Source: CALXXL01 sp034926605
Lineage (GTDB): Bacteria; Verrucomicrobiota; Lentisphaeria; Victivallales; Victivallaceae
DNA: 64,000 nt
Reading direction: 5' to 3'
Assembly (NCBI GenBank): GCA_034926605.1
Contig: JAYFQV010000006.1
Span: forward strand, 1 to 64,000
In this document: in pieces, positions 27,563-37,100 of the stretch
Numbering within the stretch: the first letter of the stretch is position 1
Layout: each line of letters starts with the position of its first letter
Made by a program: the position numbers and the translations under genes
The notes under the pieces: model-generated
What the model was told of the DNA's origin: nothing
Seen by the model: only the letters and a program-made list of their open reading frames with translations
The model's database searches: none

Positions 27563-28876
27563 ATGAGTTCCAATAACAACTCGCAAAACAATACACCCCA
27601 ATGCTCGTTCTGCGGGCGGCCGCTGTCCGACGGCAAACGTCAGGCGGTGGCCGGCAAGCCCGGAGTCTTCATCTGCGAGGACTGTGTGACAGCCTGCGGG
27701 GAAATGTTGAACAAGAAGCCCAATGCCTCCGCCACCGCCAACACAAAGAAGCGGGACGCCTGCATCACCGGGCTCAAGGTTCCCACTCCTTCTGAGTTGA
27801 AGAAGGGGCTGGACAGCTATGTGGTCGGCCAGGAGCATGCCAAAAAGGTGCTCTCGGTGGCGGTCTACAATCACTATAAGCGACTCCAATCGCAGCTTAA
27901 ATCAAACGGTGTGGATGCGGACTTCCCCGGCGTGGAGCTTGAAAAGAGCAACGTACTGCTGCTCGGCCCCACCGGAAGCGGCAAAACGCTGCTGGCACGC
28001 ACGTTGGCCAAGATGCTGGACGTGCCGTTTTCAATCAGCGACGCCACCACCCTCACCGAGGCCGGCTATGTCGGCGAAGATGTGGAAAACATCATACTCC
28101 GGCTGGTGCAGGCCGCCGATTTCGACATCGAGCGCGCCCAGATCGGCATAATCTATCTAGACGAGGTGGACAAGATCGCCCGCAAGACCGACAATGTCTC
28201 GATCACCCGCGACGTTTCCGGCGAAGGCGTGCAGCAGGCTCTGTTGAAGATACTGGAAGGCACCGTTGCCAATGTTCCCCCGAAAGGCGGACGCAAACAT
28301 CCGGAACAGGAATATCTGCATATAGACACTTCCAATATCCTGTTCATCTGCGGCGGTGCGTTCATCGGCTTGGACAAACTGGTACAGCGACGGGTTGGCA
28401 AACAGGTGCTCGGCTTCGACAAATCCAACGAAAAAGCCGAAACCCAGGCTGCCGGACGCCATCTGTCCAGCGAGAATTTCCTGAGCTACTGCCAGACCGA
28501 GGATATCGTCAAGTTCGGACTGATTCCCGAGCTCGTAGGCCGTCTGCCGGTGCTTACCTATCTTGCGCCGCTGTCGCGCAAGGAGCTGGTGCGCATCCTG
28601 ACCGAGCCCAAGAACTCGCTGGTAAAACAGTACCAGAAGCTGCTGGCAATGGACGGAGTCGAGCTTGAATTCACTCCCGACGCGCTCGAAGAGCTGGCCC
28701 TTCAGGCCGAGAAGCGCGGCACCGGCGCCCGCGGACTGCGCGCGCTGATGGAGGAGTTGATGCTCAATATCATGTATGCGATCCCGGATCGCAAGAATTT
28801 GAAAAGCTGTACCGTCACCGCCGACGCGGTGCGCGGAGACGCGGAGATCGAACTTAAGACCACCTCAAAAAAATAG
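27563..28876 (+). CDS. clpX: ATP-dependent Clp protease ATP-binding subunit ClpX
   Basis: A 437-residue AAA+ unfoldase. The N-terminal zinc-binding domain has Cys14, Cys17, Cys38 and Cys41 (CSFC ... CEDC). Walker A GPTGSGKT is at 135-142 and Walker B is IIYLDEVDKI. The ClpX-specific GYVGEDVEN pore-region segment and the RxxGARGL sensor-2 region (KRGTGARGLRALME) are present. It selects and unfolds substrates for ClpP. A kinase gene starts 10 bases after its stop. Confidence 0.98.
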   Translation: MSSNNNSQNNTPQCSFCGRPLSDGKRQAVAGKPGVFICEDCVTACGEMLNKKPNASATANTKKRDACITGLKVPTPSELKKGLDSYVVGQEHAKKVLSVAVYNHYKRLQSQLKSNGVDADFPGVELEKSNVLLLGPTGSGKTLLARTLAKMLDVPFSISDATTLTEAGYVGEDVENIILRLVQAADFDIERAQIGIIYLDEVDKIARKTDNVSITRDVSGEGVQQALLKILEGTVANVPPKGGRKHPEQEYLHIDTSNILFICGGAFIGLDKLVQRRVGKQVLGFDKSNEKAETQAAGRHLSSENFLSYCQTEDIVKFGLIPELVGRLPVLTYLAPLSRKELVRILTEPKNSLVKQYQKLLAMDGVELEFTPDALEELALQAEKRGTGARGLRALMEELMLNIMYAIPDRKNLKSCTVTADAVRGDAEIELKTTSKK

Positions 28877-28885
28877 AGGTTACCC

Positions 28886-30100
28886 GTGACCGTACCTGAC
28901 GACATAACGGAAGATACCGTCCTGCTGGCTCCGGAAGAGAAATCCAACGGAGCCGGAGCCGATAATTCGATTTACGGTCTGCCGCCGTTGACGCTGGTCG
29001 ACAACACGGTGGAGTCTCTGCCGCTCAGGGATTCATCGCGTTACAAGTTTCTGCGCACCATCGGCTTCGGCGGCATGAAAACCGTACTGCTCGTCTATGA
29101 CCGCGAAATGCGGCGCGAAGTGGCGATGGCCACAATGCCGGACTGGCAAGACCGGGATCAGTCGGTGGTTAGTCACTTCATCATGGAAGCGCGCCTGACC
29201 GCCCGGCTCGAACACCCGAACATCATCCCGGTGCACGATCTCGGCCGCGATGCCAACGGTGCGCCGTTCTTCACCATGGAATACCTGCGCGGACAGACTT
29301 TCGCAAAGTTGCTGCGCAAGCTCAAGGAAGGAGATCCGGCAACCGTCGCCGCATATCCGCTCACCCGGCTGCTTCGCATCTATCTGAGAATATGCAACGC
29401 CATGGCGTTCGCGCATTCCATGGGTATCATACACCTTGATCTCAAACCGGAAAACGTGCACGTGGGCGAATTTGGCGAAGTGCAGGTGCTGGACTGGGGA
29501 TTGGCACGCTCGATAAGCTCGCCTGAAGACGATGCACCAGCCGCGCAACCCGGGAAGAAAATGCCACCGCAGCCGGACTTCGGATTCGGACGCACCCGCG
29601 ACGGCATCGCAAAGGGGACTCCGGGGTTCATGGCGCCCGAACAAGCTGCCGGCAGAAACCGCGAGAAAGACCAGCGCACCGACATCTACAGCCTCGGTTG
29701 CCTGCTCTACACCATACTCACTTTCGAGAAGCCGCTGGCTGGCCAAAAACTCAAAGAGGTATTGCGAGCCACCATCAAAGGCAACATCAGGGCGCCGCGA
29801 GAACTTGAAAACCCGCACTGGCCGATCCCGATGGCGCTGGAAGCCATCTGCCTGAAAGCGATGGAACGCTATCCGGAGGACCGCTACCAAAGCATAACCG
29901 AACTGCGGCAGGACATCCTGGCATTCTCGTCCGGCTATGCCACCACCGCCGAAGCGGCGGGAGTGATGACCATCGGCCTGCGCTTTCTCCAGCGCAACTG
30001 GCTGGCGGTACTGGTGGTGGTGCTGGCGATCGCCTATGCCCTTACCATATTCATATTCATCTCGCTGCTCGCCTCCGGCCGCATGACGGTAACATCATGA
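28886..30100 (+). CDS. Membrane-anchored serine/threonine protein kinase with WNK-like lysine placement
   Basis: 404 residues from a GTG start. A ~50-residue N-terminal leader is followed by the kinase domain (about 52-350) and a C-terminal transmembrane helix (about 370-395). The glycine-rich loop is GFGGMKTV at 60-67. The beta-3 VAxK lysine is replaced: V79-A80-M81-A82. Lys65 in the loop sits where WNK kinases keep their catalytic lysine. Other parts are intact: alpha-C Glu101, HLDLKPEN at 183-190 (Asp185), DWG at 203-205, and GTPGFMAPEQ. So it may be active despite lacking the usual lysine. It follows clpX by 10 bases and overlaps the SDR gene. Targets are unknown. Confidence 0.88.
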   Translation: MTVPDDITEDTVLLAPEEKSNGAGADNSIYGLPPLTLVDNTVESLPLRDSSRYKFLRTIGFGGMKTVLLVYDREMRREVAMATMPDWQDRDQSVVSHFIMEARLTARLEHPNIIPVHDLGRDANGAPFFTMEYLRGQTFAKLLRKLKEGDPATVAAYPLTRLLRIYLRICNAMAFAHSMGIIHLDLKPENVHVGEFGEVQVLDWGLARSISSPEDDAPAAQPGKKMPPQPDFGFGRTRDGIAKGTPGFMAPEQAAGRNREKDQRTDIYSLGCLLYTILTFEKPLAGQKLKEVLRATIKGNIRAPRELENPHWPIPMALEAICLKAMERYPEDRYQSITELRQDILAFSSGYATTAEAAGVMTIGLRFLQRNWLAVLVVVLAIAYALTIFIFISLLASGRMTVTS

Positions 30101-30831
30101 GAAAAATCGCGATCATAACCGGAGCATCCAGCGGACTGGGGAAAGCGATGGCGGCGGAATTGGCCCGGGAGTATCTGGTGGTCAATGTGTCGCGGCGCGA
30201 CGCCGACGGCGTCGGGTACAACATCAAATGCGACCTTGCCGCTCCGGACGGCCCGGCAGCCGCGGCCGGCGAAATCGCCACCCGGTTCGGTCGGATCGAT
30301 CTGCTGGTAAACAATGCCGGCATCGGCGCCTACGGCACCTTCGGCGAGCTGTCCGGCGATGAACTGCGCAAGGTGATGGAACTGGACTTCTTCGTTCCGG
30401 TGGAGCTGACCAAGCTGCTTCTTCCGCTATTGGAAACCTCCGGCGGAACCATTGTCAACATCGCGTCGATGGCGGCAAAGATTCATGTCCCGGCGATGGG
30501 CGCATACTGCGCGGCAAAATCGGCTTTTGCCGCATGGTCGGAAACACTGCGGGTTGAACTTATGCGTAGCGGAGTGCGGGTGCTGACCGTCTATCCCGGC
30601 CGGGTAAACACCGGCTTTTCCGGACGCGCGGTCAAACACCGCGAGGTTCCCGACACTCCCGGAAATACCAATGTCAAACCCGAAGCGTTCGCCCGCAAAG
30701 TCATGAAATCGCTGCGGCATCCGAGACGGAAACGCTGCTTCTTCCCTTGGTGGTACCGCCCCGGCGTGTGGGTGATGCGACTGTTCGAAGGTTTTTACAA
30801 CCGCAAAAACATTCAGCTGTGGAAGCTGTAA
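30097..30831 (+). CDS. Short-chain dehydrogenase/reductase (SDR)
   Basis: A 244-residue classical SDR. It has TGASSGLG at 8-15 for NAD(P) binding, NNAG at 72-75, and the catalytic Ser124, Tyr137 and Lys141 (YCAAK). The C-terminal end is basic and aromatic (FFPWWYRPGVW), as in lipid- or membrane-associated SDRs. The substrate is unknown. It overlaps the kinase gene by four bases and ends the clp operon before a strong terminator. Confidence 0.88.
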   Translation: MRKIAIITGASSGLGKAMAAELAREYLVVNVSRRDADGVGYNIKCDLAAPDGPAAAAGEIATRFGRIDLLVNNAGIGAYGTFGELSGDELRKVMELDFFVPVELTKLLLPLLETSGGTIVNIASMAAKIHVPAMGAYCAAKSAFAAWSETLRVELMRSGVRVLTVYPGRVNTGFSGRAVKHREVPDTPGNTNVKPEAFARKVMKSLRHPRRKRCFFPWWYRPGVWVMRLFEGFYNRKNIQLWKL

Positions 30832-30843
30832 CCGCATGATAAT

Positions 30844-30874
30844 AAAAAAAAGCCGCGCAAATGCGCGGCTTTTC
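30844..30874. terminator. Bidirectional terminator between SDR and CE7 esterase
   Basis: A perfect 8-bp stem AGCCGCGC / GCGCGGCT with a 4-base loop is flanked by seven or eight A on the left and TTTT on the right. It serves the plus-strand clp operon and, with the better T-run, the minus-strand esterase gene. Confidence 0.88.
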
Positions 30875-30887
30875 AATTTCATTCCGG

Positions 30888-32153
30888 TTATTTCACACCG
30901 AGCTGCTCGGCAATCCAGTTGATGCGATATTTGGTGTAGGCCGGATCGAGATCGTGCCCCATCCACGGGGATACCCATATCATCTTGGGCGTCTTGATCT
31001 GATTGTAGGCGGCGAACACCGTCCATGGCGGACAGGTGGTGTCGACAAATCCCACGCCGAAGATCATAGGACACTTGATGAAGTGCGCAAAGTTGACGCC
31101 ATCGTAATACTTGAGGGTGTCGGCGTATTTGTCGGCCAATTTGGAATCCACCGGCCAACCGGGAGCGGAAGCTCCGTTGTTGCAGGCATGAAGCCCGCAC
31201 ATCGCCGGAACGTTGACCGCGGCGGCGGTGACCACATCGGAATTGAGCGCGGTAGTGGCCAGCGTCATCGCGCCGCCCTGACTGGAACCCCAGACCAGCA
31301 GGTGCTTGTGATCCCAGTCCGGAAGTTCGGTAAGATACTTGACGCCGCGGCAAAGGCCGAGAATCGTACGGTGGAAATAGAAGGTTTCGGGGTTTTCGAT
31401 ACCTTTATGGGTGTATATCCCGGCCTTGTTCAATTCGTCATAGCGGGCCTGCGCGGTAGCGGGTTCGACCTCGTGGGCATGAACATTCAATGTCATGGCG
31501 ATCACCTTGCCGCGCGGATATTCCGCCGGAATGGCGGTGTTGCCGGGCCCGGCGCCGGGAATGGTCAGGCAGGCCGGAAACGGTCCTTTGCCTTTCGGAA
31601 TCGAAATATAACCATACATGCGGGTACCGTCTACATTGGCGAAGCTGATCTTGTAGTCGTCGGCAAGGGCGTCGCAAAGGCGTTCCTCACGCTCCAGCTT
31701 AACGTCCATCGGAATTTCCATGGCTTTGGTGATCTCCTTCTTCCAGAACTCCATGAAGTCGGCGGGCGGAGGAGCCTGATTGATGTCGATACGCTCGGGA
31801 TCGAACGCGCAGACCGCCCAGGCCGAGCACTCTTCCGGAGCGCCCACCAGTTTGGCGGAAACCTTTACGAACGCGGGATTTTCCGACTTGATCTCCTCGC
31901 TGAATTTGCCGTTCGCCACAGACACCGGCATTGTCGCCCGCGACAAACCGGAGGCGTCGTATCGGCAAAATTCAATTTTGGCATCCGGAGGCAGTTCCAT
32001 GTCGCCCGGATCAAGTTTTACGGCAATCTTGGCGGTTTCGCCGCATTTATAAACCGCCTGCGGATTGTCGAAAGTTATGGTCATAGTCGGCTTTGCCGCC
32101 GCCGTCAGGCCGAACAGCATGGTTCCGCCGATCACGAGATTGCTCAATTTCAT
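30888..32153 (-). CDS. Secreted acetyl xylan esterase / cephalosporin-C deacetylase family (CE7)
   Basis: About 421 residues with a signal peptide. An N-terminal beta-sandwich of about 115 residues precedes a CE7 (AXE1) alpha/beta-hydrolase domain. The triad is readable: Ser291 in WGSSQGGAM, Asp371 in GFVDTTCPP and His400 in WMGHD; the family segment VFAAYNQI lies between. CE7 enzymes remove acetyl groups from xylo-oligosaccharides and other small acetylated sugars. Two ATGs are adjacent (32156 and 32153); an AGAGG site spaces better with the second. It is transcribed away from the DUF6259-type glycosidase across a 90-base gap. Confidence 0.85.
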   Translation of the reverse strand: MKLSNLVIGGTMLFGLTAAAKPTMTITFDNPQAVYKCGETAKIAVKLDPGDMELPPDAKIEFCRYDASGLSRATMPVSVANGKFSEEIKSENPAFVKVSAKLVGAPEECSAWAVCAFDPERIDINQAPPPADFMEFWKKEITKAMEIPMDVKLEREERLCDALADDYKISFANVDGTRMYGYISIPKGKGPFPACLTIPGAGPGNTAIPAEYPRGKVIAMTLNVHAHEVEPATAQARYDELNKAGIYTHKGIENPETFYFHRTILGLCRGVKYLTELPDWDHKHLLVWGSSQGGAMTLATTALNSDVVTAAAVNVPAMCGLHACNNGASAPGWPVDSKLADKYADTLKYYDGVNFAHFIKCPMIFGVGFVDTTCPPWTVFAAYNQIKTPKMIWVSPWMGHDLDPAYTKYRINWIAEQLGVK

Positions 32154-32183
32154 CATGTTCCTCTTTTTTTGACGTTTTTATTT

Positions 32184-32212
32184 AATAGAACATTGCCGAA
32201 TCATTTTGTCAA
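32184..32212 (-). promoter_or_regulatory. Promoter of the CE7 esterase gene
   Basis: On the minus strand TTGACA (32212-32207) is followed after 17 bases by TCTATT (32189-32184). The start of transcription would be about 25 bases before the ribosome site. Confidence 0.5.
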
Positions 32213-32247
32213 GCTAAATTAATGCAAAAACAAGGAGGATTGAGTCT

Positions 32248-34071
32248 ATGTATTCGTGGCGCGTGGAAGCAAAAACGACCGACGGAGCAACCGCGGTCTA
32301 CTCTCCCGAGAATCCGCCTCCGTTCAGAGCAGAGGTGGTTGAAAACGACGGCTGGAGCAAGCTGGTTATTGCCGGAGTGCCGGAGGATATGACCGTCACA
32401 AAGATCGTGTATCCGGCAATCGCGGTTCCGATGACGGACGGCACCAAGGTTCTTACCACCGAGAGCCAGGGTCTGCTGATCTCCGATATCGCCTCTCATG
32501 ACAAATTCACTTTCAAACCGGACAACCCGGATTATGTCTTTGAAACCCGCTTTCGCTCCATGAAGTTCGGCGCAATATTGAGCCCAAACATATTCATTGC
32601 GATCAAAGACGACCGCTTCTTTCCGCAATATGGCGACATCTACCGCTCGCCCGACCGCAAAACGCTCCATTTCGACGTTATAACCCATTCCGACGAAATG
32701 CCGTTCGAGGTCAAGCTCCTGCCGTTCGAGGGCGGCTGGTACGAAGCGGCGGTGCTTTATAAGCAATTCAAACGTAAAGCTTCGGCGCTCAGAAAGAACT
32801 CCCGGATGCGCGACATCGGGTTCTGGCTGTGGAACCGCGACCAAATATCCAACGTGGTTCCGCCGACGCTTCAACTGGCTCAGGACTCCGGCGTGCCGGT
32901 GGCGCTGGACTGGTACTGGTATCACAAAAATCCCTACGACACCGGCTACCCGGACTACTGCCCGCCGCGAGAGGGGTTCGAAGCTTTCACCAAGGCGATC
33001 GCCGAGCTGAAACAGGCCGGAGTGTTCACTCAGGTATATACCAACGGCTTCCTGTGGGACATGGAAAATGCCGACTGGAAGGACGGAGGCGAAGAATGCG
33101 CGGTGCGCAACGAAAAAGGCGAAATCGTGTCGACCGCGTTCAACGTGTTCCTGAATCATGAAATGGCCTACATGTGCGGCACCGGCAAAAAATTCCAGGC
33201 CAAATTGCTCTCCGAAATCGAGAAGCTGGCCGACTGCGGCCTGGACGGCATCTATATCGACATGATCGGTTGCGCCACCATGGAAAAATGCTACAACCCG
33301 GCGCACCCGCACCGCCCCGGTGCCGGCAGCTATATGGCCGAGGGTTATCGCGAGATGCTTTCCGAGCTTCATCGCCGCCGTCCGGAACTCTACCTTTCCA
33401 CCGAAGACTGCAACGAAAGATATATGGACGTGGTGGACTCGGTAATCTCGGTGATGAGCGTAAGCGGCGAACGCTACGGCTTCGTTCCGCCGTTCGAATA
33501 CGTTCCGGCCTTTTCGGTTGCCCACCACGGCGAACAGACCATGTACGGAGCCAGCGCCCACATCGACGGCATCCCGCCATACGATTCAATGTGGCCGCAG
33601 GACGGCCGATGGAAGCATGAGCCGGACTGGAATGCAATCGCGCCCGAACAGTTCTTCGTGGAACTCGGCCGCGGCGTGATCTGGGGCCAGCAGCCGATGG
33701 CAGCCAACCTGCGGCCGGAACACCTTGCCGATCAGAAACTCGCCTCCCGTTATAAGTTCATATGCGACACCGCGCGCTTCTACTTCGAGAACCGCGACTG
33801 GCTCTATGACGGCGAAATGCTGGCGCCGCCGCCGGTCGAATGCGCCGCCACCAGCGTGGCATTCGTGTCGCGTTACATATTCACCAAAGAAGGCACCTAC
33901 AAACTGGCGCGACGGGTCATGCCTGTGCTGTTGAGTTCGGCATGGCGCGCTCCCGACGGGCGCAAGGCGCTGTTTCTGCTCAACTACACCGATTCTCCCC
34001 ACAAATTCGTCTGCGGCAAAATCAAGGGAGAAGTGGAACCGCACAGTTTCCAGCGCTTCGATCTTGATTAA
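32248..34071 (+). CDS. Cytoplasmic TIM-barrel glycosidase-like protein (DUF6259-type)
   Basis: 607 residues with no signal peptide. A beta-rich N-terminal domain of about 180 residues is followed by a (beta/alpha)8-like region with LDWYWYHKNPYDTG, QVYTNGFLWD, GLDGIYIDMIGC (possible catalytic Asp) and YLSTEDCNERYM (possible acid Glu). A small beta domain closes the protein. The pattern recalls the DUF6259 family common in Lentisphaerota and is distantly similar to GH31/GH36-type barrels. The reaction is not established. A strong AAGGAGG ribosome site precedes the ATG. The divergent CE7 esterase suggests joint control and use of an acetylated glycan. Confidence 0.65.
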   Translation: MYSWRVEAKTTDGATAVYSPENPPPFRAEVVENDGWSKLVIAGVPEDMTVTKIVYPAIAVPMTDGTKVLTTESQGLLISDIASHDKFTFKPDNPDYVFETRFRSMKFGAILSPNIFIAIKDDRFFPQYGDIYRSPDRKTLHFDVITHSDEMPFEVKLLPFEGGWYEAAVLYKQFKRKASALRKNSRMRDIGFWLWNRDQISNVVPPTLQLAQDSGVPVALDWYWYHKNPYDTGYPDYCPPREGFEAFTKAIAELKQAGVFTQVYTNGFLWDMENADWKDGGEECAVRNEKGEIVSTAFNVFLNHEMAYMCGTGKKFQAKLLSEIEKLADCGLDGIYIDMIGCATMEKCYNPAHPHRPGAGSYMAEGYREMLSELHRRRPELYLSTEDCNERYMDVVDSVISVMSVSGERYGFVPPFEYVPAFSVAHHGEQTMYGASAHIDGIPPYDSMWPQDGRWKHEPDWNAIAPEQFFVELGRGVIWGQQPMAANLRPEHLADQKLASRYKFICDTARFYFENRDWLYDGEMLAPPPVECAATSVAFVSRYIFTKEGTYKLARRVMPVLLSSAWRAPDGRKALFLLNYTDSPHKFVCGKIKGEVEPHSFQRFDLD

Positions 34072-34118
34072 CCCGTCCGCCCGGCATTAAAATCGGCCGG
34101 ATTTGAGCCGACATCGGG

Positions 34119-34147
34119 TTGATTTTGCGATGCCATGCGTATATTTT
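34119..34147 (+). promoter_or_regulatory. Possible promoter of the recCBD operon
   Basis: TTGATT (34119-34124) is followed after 17 bases by TATTTT (34142-34147); a TATATT at 34140 with a 15-base spacer is an alternative. The recC ATG is 20 bases further on. Confidence 0.35.
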
Positions 34148-34166
34148 ATTGAAAAGGAACATACGC

Positions 34167-37100
34167 ATGGCATTTCATCTTTATTCCGGCTGCCGATTGG
34201 AATATCTGGCCGAAGAATTCGCTAAACTCTATGCCGAACCGCCGCTCGGGCGCGGTGCGCTCGAGCCGGAGGTGGCGGCGGTACAGTCACAGGGAACCGG
34301 CACCTGGCTCAAGCAGTATCTGGCCGCAAACACCCCGGTGGCGGCCAACCTCGAAATGCCGTTCGTAAGAAAATTCATCGATTCCGTCTTCGCCGGCGCG
34401 TTCCGCGGATTCGCGCCTAAAGAGCTGGCCTCCCAGCTTAACCGGATGCCGTGGCGCATATTCGAGTTCCTTTCCAACCGTCACAACCTCGCACTTTGCC
34501 CCGAAGCCGCCGGCTATCTTGCCGACGACCCTTTTCTGCTAAAGCGCTACCAGCTGTCAATGCGGCTGACCGGGCTGTTCGATCAGTACCAGATATACCG
34601 CCCGGAGCTGCTGACCAGCTGGCGGCGGCCTGGTTTCGACCCATCCGGCAACTGGCAGGCTCGCGTCTATACGGCGCTGTTTGGCGGAGAAAAAACATTC
34701 GACCGTTACTTCGTGGATTTCTTTGCGCTCGACCGGCTGCCGGAAGGCGCCTGCCCCTCCCGGATTTCGGTGTTCGGGATTTCGACCATGCCGCCATTGT
34801 TCCTGCGTTTTTTCCTGAAACTGGCGGAATTTTCCGAGGTACATTTTTTCTATCTGACACCATCGGCCGCCTATTGGGGCGAAACCCGTACTCCGGCCGA
34901 ACTGCAACGGATGCGGCTGCCGTATGAGGAACTCGAAGCCGTCCGCGAGGAGCAGAATCCGCTGCTGGCTTCGCTGGGCCGTTCCGGACGCGAATTTTTC
35001 ACCACGCTGCTTTCCGAACAGGAAAACGCCGAATTCATCGAAACAGACCTCGCACCGCCGGAAGAACCCGATCCGCCGAAACTGCTGGAATCGCTGCAAT
35101 ACGACATCATCCACAATCTAAACCGCTCCGAGCCGCTCGAAGTCGCCGAAAACGATGATTCCGTGGCTATTCACAACTGCCACACCCCCTTGCGCGAGGT
35201 GGAGGTATTGCACGACGAACTGCTGCGCCTGATCGGGCGCGACGGCCTCCAGCCGCGGGACATCGTGGTTGCGACTCCGGCTCCCGCCGTCTATGCTCCG
35301 CTGATACAGGCGGTTTTCGACGCCGGTCCGTTGTGTGGCCGATATTCGATATCAGACCGCACATTGCTTGAATCCGGCACGCTGGTCAACTGCTTTTTCG
35401 AACTTATTTCCATGCCGCGCGGGCGCTTCACATTCTCCGGGATGGAGAAGCTGGTGGAGAACCAGGCGATCCGGTCGCGGTTCGGGCTCGGCTCCGACGC
35501 CGCCGATTATTTCACCCGCTGGTTCCGGGAGGCCGGAGCGCGCTGGGGCATCGACGCCGACGACCGCGAACGTGTATGCGGTGAACGTTTCGACGACTTT
35601 TCCTGGTCGCTGGCATTGAACCGGCTGCTGGCCGGGTATGCGCTGCCGGAAAATCCGGCCGCCCAGAGCGATCTCGCCGTGATTCCGCTGGACGCGGCGG
35701 AAGGTACCGACGCGGAAATTCTCGGCCGGTTCGCCGCACTGTTGAAAGCGGTGTTCTCTCTGCGTGCACGGCTGGCCGGACGACGGACGGTGTCGCAATG
35801 GTGTGAAGTTTTCGCCGCGGTTGCCGCCGAGTTTTTCGACCCGGGCAGTGATGGATTCGACGAGTTCGCTGCCCTGAACGGCGCAATCGACGCCCTGCGC
35901 AAGAATGCGGCAGCCGCCGGTTGTTTCGAACCGGTGCCCGCCGATGTTCCGGCGGCGTTTCTCACGGAACGCTGTTCCCAGACCGGCGGCGGCGCAGCAT
36001 TTCTGCGCGGCAAAATCACCTTCTGTACGCTGCTGCCGCTACGCAGCATCCCGGCCCAGGCGGTGGCGATATTGGGTCTTTCCGACGGCAAATTCCCGCG
36101 CCGCGACCTTGAACCCGGCTTCAATCTGATGAGCCGCGAAATCCGCCCCTGCGACCGTTCAAAACCGCTAGAGGACCGCTTCATGTTTCTGGAAGCGATA
36201 CTGGCGGCCCGCCGAAAGCTGATGCTGTTCTACTGCGGCCAGGACGCGCGCGGCGATGGCGAACTGCCGCCGGCCGCTCCACTGGGAGAACTGCGCGACG
36301 TCCTGAACCGGTCGTTCAAACGACCGTCCGGAACCGGCTTCGAGGTAAAGCACCGCCTCCAGGCGTTCGATTTCGCCTATTTTGACAATTCCGACCCGCG
36401 CAAATTCTCCTATTCTCTCGAAAATTACGACGCCGCAGCCGCACTCGCCGGCGTGCTCAGAAACGGCGAACAAGCCGTTCGAGACAAAGCCGCGCTGCGC
36501 CGCACTCTGGCGGAAATTGCAGGCAGCAGAGAACTCCCGCAAGAGGTATCCGTCGAAGATTTCATCGGCTTCTTTGTGCGGCCGGTAGCTTATTTTCTGG
36601 CCGAAAACGCGAACCTGCCGCTACGAAACCGGCGCGAAAGCCCGCCTCCGGACGACGACCCCGAGATCCCGGACGCGCTCGACTCCTATCTCATCAGCGA
36701 GAATATCGCCTCTCTCATCGCCGAAGGCGTGGACAAGTCGGCTCAATACGACATACTGCGCAAAACCGCGATGCTTCCGGTTGGAGAAAACGGCCGGGAG
36801 GCGTTCGAAACCCGTTATGCAATGATGGCGGAACTGCCGGACGAATATTGGGATTTCCGCCATACCCGGCGGCAGGCGGATATCCGACTGCGCGCCGGAG
36901 GAATCGCCATCGCCGGATCGCTGGAAATATCCGAAGACGGCCGCACCGCCATACATTGCCGTCCCGCCGGATTCAAAGGCAAGGATGCGGTAAGGTCTTA
37001 TCTGGCGCACCTGATGCTGAACGCCTCGGGATTCGCGGTGAAAACCTCTATCTACTTTCGTGAAGGCAAGCGGATCGCCGGACGCGAACTCGCGCCGCTG

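Noticed and set aside
30861..32222. A 453-codon plus-strand open frame opposite the CE7 esterase
   Set aside because: It begins inside the bidirectional terminator region and has no family features; the minus frame has an intact Ser-Asp-His triad.
32209..33561. A 450-codon minus-strand open frame opposite the DUF6259-type gene
   Set aside because: Low-complexity composition and no recognisable motif; the plus strand has a strong ribosome site and a coherent barrel protein.
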